A stretch of DNA of 5,919 nucleotides from Pseudomonadota bacterium (GTDB lineage: Bacteria > Pseudomonadota > Gammaproteobacteria > Burkholderiales > Methylophilaceae): the NCBI GenBank assembly GCA_023459535.1, contig JAEWTK010000256.1, forward strand, positions 1-5,919, given 5' to 3'. Shown piece after piece: positions 1 through 4,929 of the stretch (the first letter of the stretch is position 1; each line of letters begins with the position of its first letter). The position numbers were made by a program, and so were the translations under genes. The notes below the pieces were generated by a model. It did not search any database and was not told the origin of the DNA. It was given only the letters and a program-made list of their open reading frames with translations.

Positions 1-1100
1 TCTGGCTCATGCTGTTCGCGTTGCGTCTGCCGCGCCTGGCGGAACAGTCGCATGACCCGGACAAACCGGCAGCCATCCTCTTCACGTCCGGCTCCGAAGG
101 CAAACCGAAAGGCGTAGTGCTGAGCCACCGCGCCATCCTCGCCAATGTCGCGCAGATCCGCGCCGTCATCGATTTCTCGCCGAAAGACAAGTTCTTCATC
201 GCGCTGCCGTTGTTCCACTCCTTCGGCTTCACCGCCGGCGCCGTCCTGCCGGTGGTCAGCGGTACGCGGCTCTTCATCTATCCCTCGCCGCTGCACTACC
301 GGCTGATTCCGGAGATCGTCTACGACAGCGGCTGCAGCGTGCTGTTCGGCACCAGCGCCTTCCTCGCGCATTACGGCAAATTCGCCCATCCCTACGACTT
401 CCACAAGGTGCGCCATGTGGTGGCCGGCGCCGAGAAACTCAACGACGAGGTGCGCAGGCTGTGGATGGACAAGTTCGGCATCCGCCTGCTGGAAGGCTAC
501 GGCACCACGGAATGCGCGCCGGTGCTCGCCGTCAACACACCGATGTTCTGCCGTAGCGGCTCGGTCGGCCGGCTGCTGCCCTTGCTGCAACACCGCCTGC
601 AGCCGGTACCCGGCATCGAACGCGGCGGCCTGCTGCACGTCAAGGGCCCGAATATCATGCTGGGCTACTATCTCTACGACCAGCCGGGCACACTGGTCGC
701 CACCGCTTCCGATTTCGGCAGCGGCTGGTATAACACCGGCGATATCGTCGATCTCGACGCCGACGGCTATGTGCACATCCTCGGCCGCGTCAACCGCTTC
801 GCCAAGGTGGCCGGCGAAATGGTGTCGCTGGAAGTGGTCGAGCAGCTTGCAAGGCACGCCGCCCCTGAGCAGCAACATGCCGCCAGCACGCAAACCGACA
901 TGCAGCGCGGCGAGAACATCCTGCTGTTCACCACCGCACGCGAGCTGCAACGCCATGACCTGCAACAGGCCGCGCATGCGCTTGGGCAACCGGAGATCGC
1001 CATCGCCCGCAAGATCGTCGTCGTCGATGAACTGCCGCTGCTCGGCAGCGGCAAGGTCGATTACGTCCGATTGAAACAGATGGCGGAAAGCGTCGAATGA
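1..1100 (+). CDS. aas: Acyl-ACP synthetase / 2-acyl-glycerophosphoethanolamine acyltransferase, C-terminal part (5' end outside window)
   Basis: Adenylate-forming enzyme that activates a fatty acid with ATP and loads it on acyl carrier protein for re-acylation of lysophospholipids at the inner membrane. The frame is open to the window edge, so the ATG at 9 is internal (numbering below counts from it). Visible motifs are the ATP-binding loop TSGSEGKPKG (26-35), EGYGTTE (162-168), the NTGD aspartate (242-245), the hinge GRVNRFAKVAGEMVSLE (259-275), and the C-terminal catalytic lysine in GSGKVDY (K349). Both the adenylation core and the small C-terminal lid are intact. In E. coli Aas an acyltransferase (PlsC-like) domain precedes this domain; that part would lie upstream and cannot be seen. 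The Aas assignment over a generic acyl-CoA ligase rests on the FAKVAGEMVSLE hinge and on lplT two genes downstream. A fusion with further N-terminal domains is possible. Confidence 0.87.
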   Translation, partial: WLMLFALRLPRLAEQSHDPDKPAAILFTSGSEGKPKGVVLSHRAILANVAQIRAVIDFSPKDKFFIALPLFHSFGFTAGAVLPVVSGTRLFIYPSPLHYRLIPEIVYDSGCSVLFGTSAFLAHYGKFAHPYDFHKVRHVVAGAEKLNDEVRRLWMDKFGIRLLEGYGTTECAPVLAVNTPMFCRSGSVGRLLPLLQHRLQPVPGIERGGLLHVKGPNIMLGYYLYDQPGTLVATASDFGSGWYNTGDIVDLDADGYVHILGRVNRFAKVAGEMVSLEVVEQLARHAAPEQQHAASTQTDMQRGENILLFTTARELQRHDLQQAAHALGQPEIAIARKIVVVDELPLLGSGKVDYVRLKQMAESVE

Positions 1101-1120
1101 GGCTGGAAAAACCTCCTGGC

Positions 1121-1147
1121 CACAGAGTTCACAGAGGGCACAGAGGG
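1121..1147. repeat. Three-copy 9-base tandem repeat, CACAGAG core
   Basis: CACAGAG occurs at 1121-1127, 1130-1136 and 1139-1145. The spacing is exactly 9 bases (units CACAGAGTT, CACAGAGGG, CACAGAGGG), and an AAA follows. It begins 20 bases after the aas stop codon and lies outside coding sequence. From memory, similar CACAGAG-type runs occur between genes in many unrelated bacteria; their role is not established as far as I know. It is too short, and has no unique spacers, to be a CRISPR array. Confidence 0.8.
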
Positions 1148-1154
1148 AAACCCC

Positions 1155-1166
1155 TCACGGCCGTGA
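1155..1166. promoter_or_regulatory. Perfect 12-base palindrome, possible operator
   Basis: TCACGGCCGTGA reads identically on both strands. It lies 55 bases after the aas stop and 88 bases before the preferred amidohydrolase ATG. With no loop it would be a poor hairpin, so a site for a dimeric DNA-binding protein is more plausible than a terminator. No convincing -35/-10 pair was found beside it. A shorter palindrome, CGCTAGCG, follows at 1183-1190. Regulatory function is inferred only from symmetry and position. Confidence 0.35.
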
Positions 1167-1254
1167 TTGCCGGCTGCATATCCGCTAGCGCTTGGTATCG
1201 TCACACTTTCAGGCTTACTCAGCGGGCGTCGTGGCAGTGCTGCCGGATTTGCAG

Positions 1255-2514
1255 ATGAAGCGCCGCACCTTCCTGCTAGGCCTGTCTGCTGCCGCCGTTT
1301 CTGCCGTTGGCCTCGCAGGCTATCGCTACTGGCCGGAATCCGGCCTCACCAATCCCTGTCACAGCGGCCTGCCCGAGGCGTTGCGGCTGCACCCGCTTTA
1401 TCATGAAATCTGGCAAGGCCTCGACCCGGCGCAGGTGTGGGATTGTCACGTGCACATGTTCGGCAACGGTGACTCCGGCCTGCCGGACGCGCCCTGGCAC
1501 AGCCCAAAGATGGACAGCCTGCGCCATCCGCTGTTGCGCGTGCAAAAACATCTGTTCATGAATGGCGCCTGTGTCGATGCTGATAGCGTCGATGCTGATA
1601 GTGGAGATGCCGCCAGCATCGACCGCCGCGTGGTCGCCCGGTTGAGCCAGCTCTGCCGCGAACTGCCATCCGGCTTCAAGGCCATGCTGCTGGCCTTCGA
1701 CTGGCGGCATGACGAACAGGGCCGGCCGCAACCTGAGCAGTCGACGCTGCATGTGCCCGACCGTTATGTCGCCAACCTCGCTCGGGCAGAATCCGACATC
1801 TTCGAATGGATCGCCTCCATCCACCCCTACCGGCCGGACGCCATCGACGCCCTGCAGCAGGCACGCGCGGAAGGAGCGAAGGCAGTCAAATGGTTACCTC
1901 AGGTCATGAATATCGACCCGGCTTCAGTCAAATGCCAGCGCTTCTACCAGACCTGCGCCGACCTCGATCTGCCCATCATCACCCACGGCGGACGCGAATT
2001 CGCGCTGCCCGGCAGCGAGCACACGCTGGCCAACCCGCTACGCCTGCGGCGCGCGCTCGACAGCGGCGTGCGCGTCGTCGTGGCGCACTGCGCGACCTAC
2101 GGCCGCGATGCCGATCTCGACCTTGGCTCACACGGCCCGGCGCGTCCGCATTTCGAACTGTTCGGTCGCCTGATGGACGATGCCCGCTATGAAAAGCTGC
2201 TGTTCGGCGACCTCTCCTCGCTGACGCTGCGCAATCACGAGTGGGCGCTCGCGCCGCTGCTACAGCGTGTCGACTGGCATCCGCGCCTCATCAACGGCTC
2301 CGACTATCCGCTACCCGGGGTCATGCCATTTATCGACTGTGCCAGCCTGCAGCGGCAGGGTTTGCTGGATACGGAATCGGTCAGCTTCCTGCAGGCGATC
2401 AAGCCGTATAATGCCCTGCTGTTCGATTTCGCCATCAAGCGCCTGCTGCGCCACGGCAACGCCCGCTTTGCCGACAACGTGTTCCAGACGCGCGCATTCT
2501 TTGAAAGCCGATGA
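1255..2514 (+). CDS. Exported metal-dependent amidohydrolase (amidohydrolase_2-like) with Tat-type leader
   Basis: A 419-residue protein probably folded as a metal-dependent TIM-barrel hydrolase; substrate unknown. Residues 1-26 look like a twin-arginine leader: KRRTFLLG (R3, R4) followed by a hydrophobic Ala/Val/Leu stretch. Putative metal ligands in family order are DCHVH (H65, H67), a lysine in VKWLPQ (K212), ITHGG (H244), VAHCA (H278) and NGSDYPLP (D350), so the active site looks complete. The frame is also open from a TTG at 1192, but ATG 1255 places the twin arginines at positions 3-4 as expected; no strong Shine-Dalgarno precedes either start. Its stop overlaps the lplT start, which suggests translational coupling. 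The leader predicts export in folded form, or membrane tethering if the leader is not cleaved. Residues 107-121 hold a pentapeptide repeat. Amidohydrolase superfamily membership is firm; a lipid or envelope substrate is only a guess from context. Confidence 0.8.
   Translation: MKRRTFLLGLSAAAVSAVGLAGYRYWPESGLTNPCHSGLPEALRLHPLYHEIWQGLDPAQVWDCHVHMFGNGDSGLPDAPWHSPKMDSLRHPLLRVQKHLFMNGACVDADSVDADSGDAASIDRRVVARLSQLCRELPSGFKAMLLAFDWRHDEQGRPQPEQSTLHVPDRYVANLARAESDIFEWIASIHPYRPDAIDALQQARAEGAKAVKWLPQVMNIDPASVKCQRFYQTCADLDLPIITHGGREFALPGSEHTLANPLRLRRALDSGVRVVVAHCATYGRDADLDLGSHGPARPHFELFGRLMDDARYEKLLFGDLSSLTLRNHEWALAPLLQRVDWHPRLINGSDYPLPGVMPFIDCASLQRQGLLDTESVSFLQAIKPYNALLFDFAIKRLLRHGNARFADNVFQTRAFFESR
1573..1617 (+). 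repeat. In-frame 15-base tandem repeat (VDADS-VDADS-GDAAS)
   Basis: Units at 1573-1587 and 1588-1602 are identical at 14 of 15 bases and encode VDADS twice. A diverged third unit at 1603-1617 reads GDAAS. It sits in the amidohydrolase between the HxH motif and the body of the barrel, probably in a surface loop. The near identity at DNA level suggests recent slippage duplication. Confidence 0.75.
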
Positions 2515-2517
2515 CCA
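2511..2517 (+). promoter_or_regulatory. ATGA stop/start overlap coupling amidohydrolase to lplT
   Basis: The TGA stop at 2512-2514 lies inside the ATG at 2511-2513, and a second in-frame ATG follows at 2517. Only a weak purine stretch (GAAAG, 2503-2507) precedes them. Its spacing is short for 2511 and better for 2517. Either start leaves translation of lplT likely dependent on ribosomes that finish the upstream gene. Confidence 0.6.
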
Positions 2518-3734
2518 TGTCCGTCCGTCCGACGCCCGTACCTGAAGCCTACCCGCTCTATTCTAGCGGCATGATCGCCGTGCTGATCGCACAGTTCGTT
2601 TCGGCATTTGCAGACAACGCGCTGCTGTTTGCCGCCATCGCTCTATTAAGATCGCAGATGGCGGACACCTGGCAGATCCCGCTGCTGCAACAGTTCTTCG
2701 TCATCGCCTTCATCGTCTTCGCACCCTTCGTCGGCCCGTTCGCCGACAGTCTGTCCAAGGGTCGCGTCATGCTGCTGGCCAACGGCATGAAATTCTGCGG
2801 GGCTGCCGCCATGCTGGCCGGCCTGCATCCGCTGCTCGCCTACAGCATGGTGGGCATCGGCGCTGCCGCCTATTCGCCGGCCAAGTACGGCATCCTCAGC
2901 GAACTGGTGAGCCCGGGCAAACTGGTCAAGGCCAACAGCATGATGGAAGGATCGACCATCGTCGCCATCCTGCTCGGCGCCATCATCGGCGGGCTGCTGG
3001 CCGACCATTCAGTGAGCGGGGCGCTGGCCGCCATCACCGGCGGCTACCTGCTGGCCATGGTCGCCAACCTGTTCATTCCGCCTCTACCGGCGGCGCATCC
3101 GCTCGATCATTTCTCGCCGCGCATCCTGTTCCGGGATTTCTGGCAGGCATTGCGTACGCTGTTCCGCGATCAGGATGCGCGCTTCTGCCTGTTCGGCACC
3201 GGCGTCTTCTGGGGCGCGGGCGCCACCCTGCGCCTGCTGCTCGTAGCCTGGGTGCCGGCGGCGCTGTTGATCACGGATCTGAGTACCGCCGCCAACCTCA
3301 GCGGCGCGGTCGCCATCGGCATCGCGATTGGTGCTTTCGGGGCCGCCAAACTGGTCACGTTGAAAACGGTCAACCGCGCATTGCCGGCCGGCATCCTGAT
3401 CGGCGCGCTGATCATCGCTTTCGCCTACATCGATGATCTCTATGTAGCGGTCGCCATGCTGATCCTGGTCGGCGCCTGCGGCGGCTTTTATGTCGTGCCG
3501 CTCAACGCGCTGCTACAGGATCGCGGGCATGCCACCACCGGCTCCGGCCACGCCATCGCCGTCAAGAACTTCTTCGACAACCTCTGCATGCTGCTGATGA
3601 TCGGCGCCTACACGCTGATGGACAAGAGCGGCGTCCACATCATCATCTCCACCGTACTCATCGGCATCATCATCGTGGTCGCCATCGGCCTCATCACGCA
3701 TTTCCGCCTGAAACAGAAGGCAGCAAGACTTTGA
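2511..3734 (+). CDS. lplT: Lysophospholipid transporter LplT (MFS)
   Basis: A 407-residue inner-membrane protein, close to the roughly 400 residues usual for LplT. In E. coli LplT moves lysophospholipids, chiefly lyso-PE, from the outer to the inner leaflet for re-acylation by Aas. Hydrophobic helices run through the chain, starting with residues 20-46. An MFS motif-A-like loop GPFADSLSKGR (75-85) lies between helices 2 and 3. LplT-like segments include QFVSAFADNALLF (28-40), YSPAKYGILSELV (121-133) and a late GHAIAVKNFFDNLCMLL (346-362). There is a basic tail, RLKQKAARL. The start is 2511 or 2517, which differ by two residues. In enterobacteria lplT directly precedes aas; here the order is aas, amidohydrolase, lplT. 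No clear terminator follows. The assignment is strong from motifs and neighbourhood; transport specificity is inferred. Confidence 0.88.
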   Translation: MTMSVRPTPVPEAYPLYSSGMIAVLIAQFVSAFADNALLFAAIALLRSQMADTWQIPLLQQFFVIAFIVFAPFVGPFADSLSKGRVMLLANGMKFCGAAAMLAGLHPLLAYSMVGIGAAAYSPAKYGILSELVSPGKLVKANSMMEGSTIVAILLGAIIGGLLADHSVSGALAAITGGYLLAMVANLFIPPLPAAHPLDHFSPRILFRDFWQALRTLFRDQDARFCLFGTGVFWGAGATLRLLLVAWVPAALLITDLSTAANLSGAVAIGIAIGAFGAAKLVTLKTVNRALPAGILIGALIIAFAYIDDLYVAVAMLILVGACGGFYVVPLNALLQDRGHATTGSGHAIAVKNFFDNLCMLLMIGAYTLMDKSGVHIIISTVLIGIIIVVAIGLITHFRLKQKAARL

Positions 3735-3766
3735 TCTGGCGCAAGACAGATTGAATCTAATGAAAA

Positions 3767-3796
3767 TCATGAGTGCCTTTTCATGACTTTAGGCAC
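3767..3796. repeat. Inverted repeat GTGCCT-N12-AGGCAC with two TCATGA boxes
   Basis: GTGCCT (3773-3778) and AGGCAC (3791-3796) are perfect inverted copies flanking 12 bases. The palindrome TCATGA occurs at 3767-3772, and again at 3781-3786 inside the loop. No T-run follows, so it is a poor intrinsic terminator for lplT. Its place, about 100 bases before pqqA, would suit a regulator site or an mRNA leader hairpin. Function is not demonstrated. Confidence 0.45.
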
Positions 3797-3878
3797 GGAT
3801 GAAATGCAAGGACAGGAATAAAGTGACATCCACGTAATGCATCTGTGTCAAAGCAGTCGCAATACGAATCCAATCAAG

Positions 3879-3884
3879 AAAGGA
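3879..3884 (+). promoter_or_regulatory. Ribosome binding site of pqqA
   Basis: AAAGGA lies 8 bases before the ATG at 3893. It is the best Shine-Dalgarno match in the window and supports translation of the very short pqqA frame. Confidence 0.75.
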
Positions 3885-3892
3885 AATAAACT

Positions 3893-3964
3893 ATGTGGAC
3901 CAAGCCAGCTGCTACCGAAATGCGTTTCGGTTTTGAAGTAACCATGTACGTTTGCAATCGCTAA
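3893..3964 (+). CDS. pqqA: PqqA, precursor peptide of coenzyme PQQ
   Basis: A 23-residue peptide beginning MWTKPAATEMRFGFEV and ending TMYVCNR. It has the standard length, the MWTKP start and the FEVTMY core of PqqA. The conserved glutamate and tyrosine (E15 and Y19, spacing E-x3-Y) are the residues that the radical-SAM enzyme PqqE, with the chaperone PqqD, cross-links to begin PQQ synthesis. A strong Shine-Dalgarno sits 8 bases upstream. C21 near the end lies outside the cross-linked pair. pqqB, C, D and E are not in this window, so this is an orphan or extra copy, or the remaining genes lie elsewhere. Two hairpins follow, which fits a short, separately terminated transcript and high peptide output. 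Identity is secure from the motif; whether it feeds a functional PQQ pathway here is inferred. Confidence 0.93.
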   Translation: MWTKPAATEMRFGFEVTMYVCNR

Positions 3965-3984
3965 GATCGCAAATTTGCATGAAT

Positions 3985-4010
3985 AACGGGCCTGTTTCGA
4001 CAGGCCCGTT
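3985..4010 (+). terminator. Hairpin directly after pqqA, weak terminator or 3' stabiliser
   Basis: AACGGGCCTG (3985-3994) pairs perfectly over 10 bases with CAGGCCCGTT (4001-4010) around a 6-base loop, TTTCGA. It starts 20 bases after the pqqA stop. The following bases (GCATTTGAGG) lack a proper T-run, so termination may be partial. Protection of the pqqA mRNA end is an equal possibility. Confidence 0.6.
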
Positions 4011-4032
4011 GCATTTGAGGGGTAGTATTGAT

Positions 4033-4060
4033 AGGGGAGCGCAGCTCCCTTTTTGTTTGT
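4033..4060 (+). terminator. Canonical rho-independent terminator
   Basis: GGGAGC (4035-4040) pairs with GCTCCC (4044-4049) around the loop GCA. The stem is extended by a G-T wobble and an A-T pair (4034/4050, 4033/4051), and TTTTTGTTTGT follows. The T-run lies only on the + strand side, so it ends transcription coming from pqqA, and from lplT if that reads through. It insulates the dioxygenase gene. Confidence 0.85.
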
Positions 4061-4143
4061 CCGCGCACTGCAACCAGCAGCCCAATCCGGCGTCATAGCA
4101 ATGGTTATATCTTGGCAGCACAATCGACGAGGCAGGCAAACCA
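4061..4143 (+). promoter_or_regulatory. Short leader of the dioxygenase gene; promoter expected, not resolved
   Basis: Because a strong terminator ends just upstream, the dioxygenase gene should have its own promoter here. The only -10-like string I see is TATATC (4106-4111), and it has no recognisable -35 at 16-18 bases upstream. The assignment is weak. The ribosome binding site lies at the downstream end. Confidence 0.3.
4129..4136 (+). promoter_or_regulatory. Ribosome binding site that supports the TTG start of the dioxygenase
   Basis: GAGGCAGG ends 7 bases before TTG 4144. No in-frame ATG or GTG lies between the upstream in-frame stop (TAG, 4096-4098) and this TTG. Confidence 0.5.
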
Positions 4144-4917
4144 TTGACCACATTGTTCATCTCACACGGCGCACCGACACTGGCCACCGAGCCGGGAGAA
4201 ACCGGCAAACTGCTGGCCCGACTGGCGGAATCCATACCAAGGCCAAGTTCCATATTGGCAGTTTCCGCCCACTGGGACACGGCCCATCCGCAAATCAGCA
4301 TGGCAACAAAGCCGCAAACCATCCATGATTTCAGCGGGTTTCCGCCAGCGCTCTACCAGCTGCAATATCCGGCACCGGGCGCACCGGAACTCGCTGAAAA
4401 AACCGCGGCGCTGCTGCGGCAGGCGGGATTCGAGCCCGAATTCGATATCACGCGCGGGCTGGATCACGGCGCCTGGGTACCGTTACGCCTGATGTATCCG
4501 GACGCCGACATCCCGGTCACCCAACTGTCCATCCAGGGCCAGGCCGGCCCCCGCCCCCATCTGGACATGGGCCGCGCCATCGCCGGCTTGCAACAGGACA
4601 ATGTGCTGATCCTCTGTAGCGGTGCCGTGACGCACAACTTGCGGCACTTCTTCAGCAGCGAGCGCGATGCCGCGGTGCTGGATTACGTGACTGAATTTTC
4701 GGATTGGCTGGGGCAGAGGATAGCAGCGGCAGACCACGCCGCGCTGCTTGATTACCGCAACAGCTCTTATGGCCGTCAGGCACACCCGAGCGAGGATCAC
4801 ATCCTGCCGTTGTTCGTGGCGCTGGGAGCCGGTGCGGGAAAAGCAGTGACGCGCTACCAGCCGGAAAACACCTACGGCATCCTCGCCATGGATGTCTACT
4901 GCTGGTCAGCAGTCTAG
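4144..4917 (+). CDS. ygiD: Extradiol ring-cleavage dioxygenase, YgiD/DODA (LigB-like) family
   Basis: A 257-residue cytoplasmic class III extradiol dioxygenase, close to the family's usual length. E. coli YgiD opens the ring of L-DOPA. Conserved sites are SHGAP (H8), SAHWD (H43) and HPSEDH (H219, with H214) as the expected metal-binding histidines. DHGAWVPL (H108) and GAVTHNL (H164) flank the active site. No signal peptide is seen. Translation starts at TTG: the protein then begins MTTLFISHGAP, as in relatives, with a ribosome binding site 7 bases upstream and no upstream ATG in frame. Bound metal cannot be told from sequence, since the family is often purified with zinc although iron is the usual catalyst. 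It follows pqqA on the same strand, but a strong terminator lies between. It converges with mltA, 12 bases away. The family is firm; the physiological substrate is unknown. Confidence 0.88.
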   Translation: MTTLFISHGAPTLATEPGETGKLLARLAESIPRPSSILAVSAHWDTAHPQISMATKPQTIHDFSGFPPALYQLQYPAPGAPELAEKTAALLRQAGFEPEFDITRGLDHGAWVPLRLMYPDADIPVTQLSIQGQAGPRPHLDMGRAIAGLQQDNVLILCSGAVTHNLRHFFSSERDAAVLDYVTEFSDWLGQRIAAADHAALLDYRNSSYGRQAHPSEDHILPLFVALGAGAGKAVTRYQPENTYGILAMDVYCWSAV

Positions 4918-4929
4918 TGTGAACACGCC

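Larger units (their letters stand above)
3735..3892. other. AT-richer intergenic leader upstream of pqqA
   Basis: This stretch separates lplT from pqqA and is visibly richer in A and T than the flanking genes. It holds no credible gene; an 8-codon reading frame from 3760 has no support. Contents are an 11-base near-palindrome AGATTGAATCT (3748-3758), paired TCATGA boxes and an inverted repeat (listed separately), and the pqqA ribosome binding site. I searched for a sigma-70 promoter and found no convincing -35/-10 pair. A sigma-54 site also fails on spacing. Confidence 0.55.

Noticed and set aside
9..11. ATG at 9 as the start of the acyl-ACP synthetase
   Set aside because: The frame is open to the window edge and the adenylation domain lacks its N-terminal half, so this is an internal codon.
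1121..1147. CACAGAG run as a CRISPR fragment
   Set aside because: The 9-base period leaves no spacers, and no cas genes are present.
1192..1254. TTG 1192 as the amidohydrolase start, adding 21 residues
   Set aside because: It would bury the twin-arginine leader 24 residues in, and it has no visible ribosome binding site. ATG 1255 gives a normal leader.
1276..1824. 182-codon minus-strand reading frame inside the amidohydrolase
   Set aside because: Antisense to a well-supported gene with conserved metal ligands; typical of GC-rich codon bias.
3773..3796. Inverted repeat after lplT as its intrinsic terminator
   Set aside because: The stem is only 6 pairs with a 12-base loop, and no T-run follows on the + strand.
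3737..3807. Possible sigma-54 promoters (TGGCGC near 3737, AGGCAC at 3791)
   Set aside because: The GG-N10-GC spacing is not met: the first lacks GC at -12, and the second has 12 bases between.
3848..4153. 101-codon minus-strand reading frame over pqqA
   Set aside because: No family resemblance; it is a shadow of pqqA and the flanking non-coding DNA.
3912..4322. 136-codon reading frame on the minus strand across pqqA, both hairpins and the dioxygenase start
   Set aside because: It runs antisense to pqqA and to the dioxygenase N-terminus, shows no recognisable motif and crosses a strong terminator hairpin.
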